Source: B10-G9 sp964627755
GTDB lineage: Bacteria > Chloroflexota > Anaerolineae > Anaerolineales > UBA11858
Assembly: GCA_964627755.1 (NCBI GenBank)
Contig: CAZVIH010000002.1
Location: forward strand, 1 to 30,779
Direction: 5' to 3'
Length of the DNA: 30,779 nt
Shown: piece after piece, positions 30,495-30,779 of the stretch
How positions within the stretch are numbered: the stretch's first letter is position 1
How the letters are laid out: every line of letters begins with the position of its first letter
Translations under genes and position numbers: made by a program
Notes under the pieces: model-generated
The model's input: only the letters and a program-made list of their open reading frames with translations
Told to the model about the DNA's origin: nothing
Databases searched by the model: none

Positions 30495-30779
30495 TTAAGG
30501 TTTTATATCAAAGACTTTGGTGTAACAATCACCGCCCTGCCCGTTTTCAGTGCAGACTTTAATGTCAATTGTTAGGTTATGTCCTGAGGAATCTTTATTG
30601 AATATTACATTCAAATAGGATCCTTCACCAGGGGTCAGGTCATTCTGTGAAGTAAGTATGGTGCAGTGATTAAAATGATAGAATTTATCCTGCTTATTTA
30701 CCGTGTTAACTAATGTACCGGAATTATCCGTACCTTTTGATCTCCAGGACTCAAACGTTTGTGAACCGATATTATCGAT
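30495..30779 (-). CDS. Unidentified protein, 5' end outside window
   Basis: A minus-strand frame is open from the window edge to TAA 30495-30497, giving 94 residues without a start codon in view. The sequence is polar and beta-rich (FESWRSKGTDNSG, FYHFNHCTILTS, LTPGEGSYLNVIFN, IKVCTENGQGGDCYTKVFDIKP) with three cysteines. This is typical of a secreted or envelope beta-sandwich domain, perhaps the C-terminus of a lipoprotein. I do not recognise the family. It converges with the thioredoxin-like gene, with 18 bases between stops. Confidence 0.6.
   Translation of the reverse strand: MDNIGSQTFESWRSKGTDNSGTLVNTVNKQDKFYHFNHCTILTSQNDLTPGEGSYLNVIFNKDSSGHNLTIDIKVCTENGQGGDCYTKVFDIKP

Noticed and set aside
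1..30779. tRNA or rRNA genes
   Set aside because: No cloverleaf with TTCGANNC-type arms or rRNA-like segment was recognised on either strand; this was by eye, not by a covariance search.

Overview
This window looks like part of a bacterial chromosome, most plausibly from Chloroflexota (Anaerolineae-like). That placement is an inference. It rests on the mix of short secreted lipoproteins (lipobox Cys), a Gram-positive-style tryptophan T-box before trpS, seven-bladed propeller lipoproteins, a tocopherol-cyclase-like protein, and a probable UGA-encoded selenoprotein. There is no rRNA or other phylogenetic marker. Stop codons include ordinary TGA, so the genetic code appears standard.

Region A (about 1-15,605, with a decayed tail to about 18,170) is a chromosomal integron gene-cassette array. 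All genes point rightward. Most are followed by an attC-like recombination site that starts with an R'' box close to GCCTAAC, often directly followed by CCCCGCTCCACCCGAC, and ends with an R' box close to GTTAGGC. I mark twelve complete or degenerate attC sites (58 to about 225 bp) plus one interrupted remnant. Passengers are a VOC protein, a seven-bladed WD40 lipoprotein, a carotenoid/retinoid-type FAD oxidoreductase, a GNAT acetyltransferase, two CPBP membrane proteases, a truncated GNAT, two LCM-type methyltransferases, a beta-helix/glycosidase lipoprotein, an alpha/beta-hydrolase-like lipoprotein, a flavin reductase, a Rieske protein, a nucleotidyltransferase and a DUF3795 protein. One attC has been split by a complete IS3-family element with a -1 frameshift site. 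No integrase gene is visible; from the orientation it should lie to the left.

Region B (about 18,300-23,600) is a chromosomal-type operon: acyl-CoA dehydrogenase, a four-helix membrane protein, acyl-CoA carboxyltransferase, biotin carboxylase and a separate biotin carrier protein. Together these suggest a propionyl-CoA-type carboxylase module.

Region C (23,600-25,110) is trpS on the minus strand, with its own sigma-70 promoter, a T-box leader with a UGG specifier, and a terminator. Region D (25,195-26,661) holds a remnant ORF and a Gfo/Idh/MocA oxidoreductase.

Region E (26,658-30,779) has a broken propeller lipoprotein gene (in-frame TGA plus one lost base) and a minus-strand operon of cupin, tocopherol-cyclase-like and B3/B4-domain genes. 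Divergent from that operon is a thioredoxin-like lipoprotein whose first CxxC cysteine is replaced by TGA, with a hairpin at the right distance to be a bacterial SECIS element. The window ends inside an unrecognised minus-strand gene.

The two most notable items are the cassette array with two architectural classes of attC, and the probable seleno-thioredoxin.
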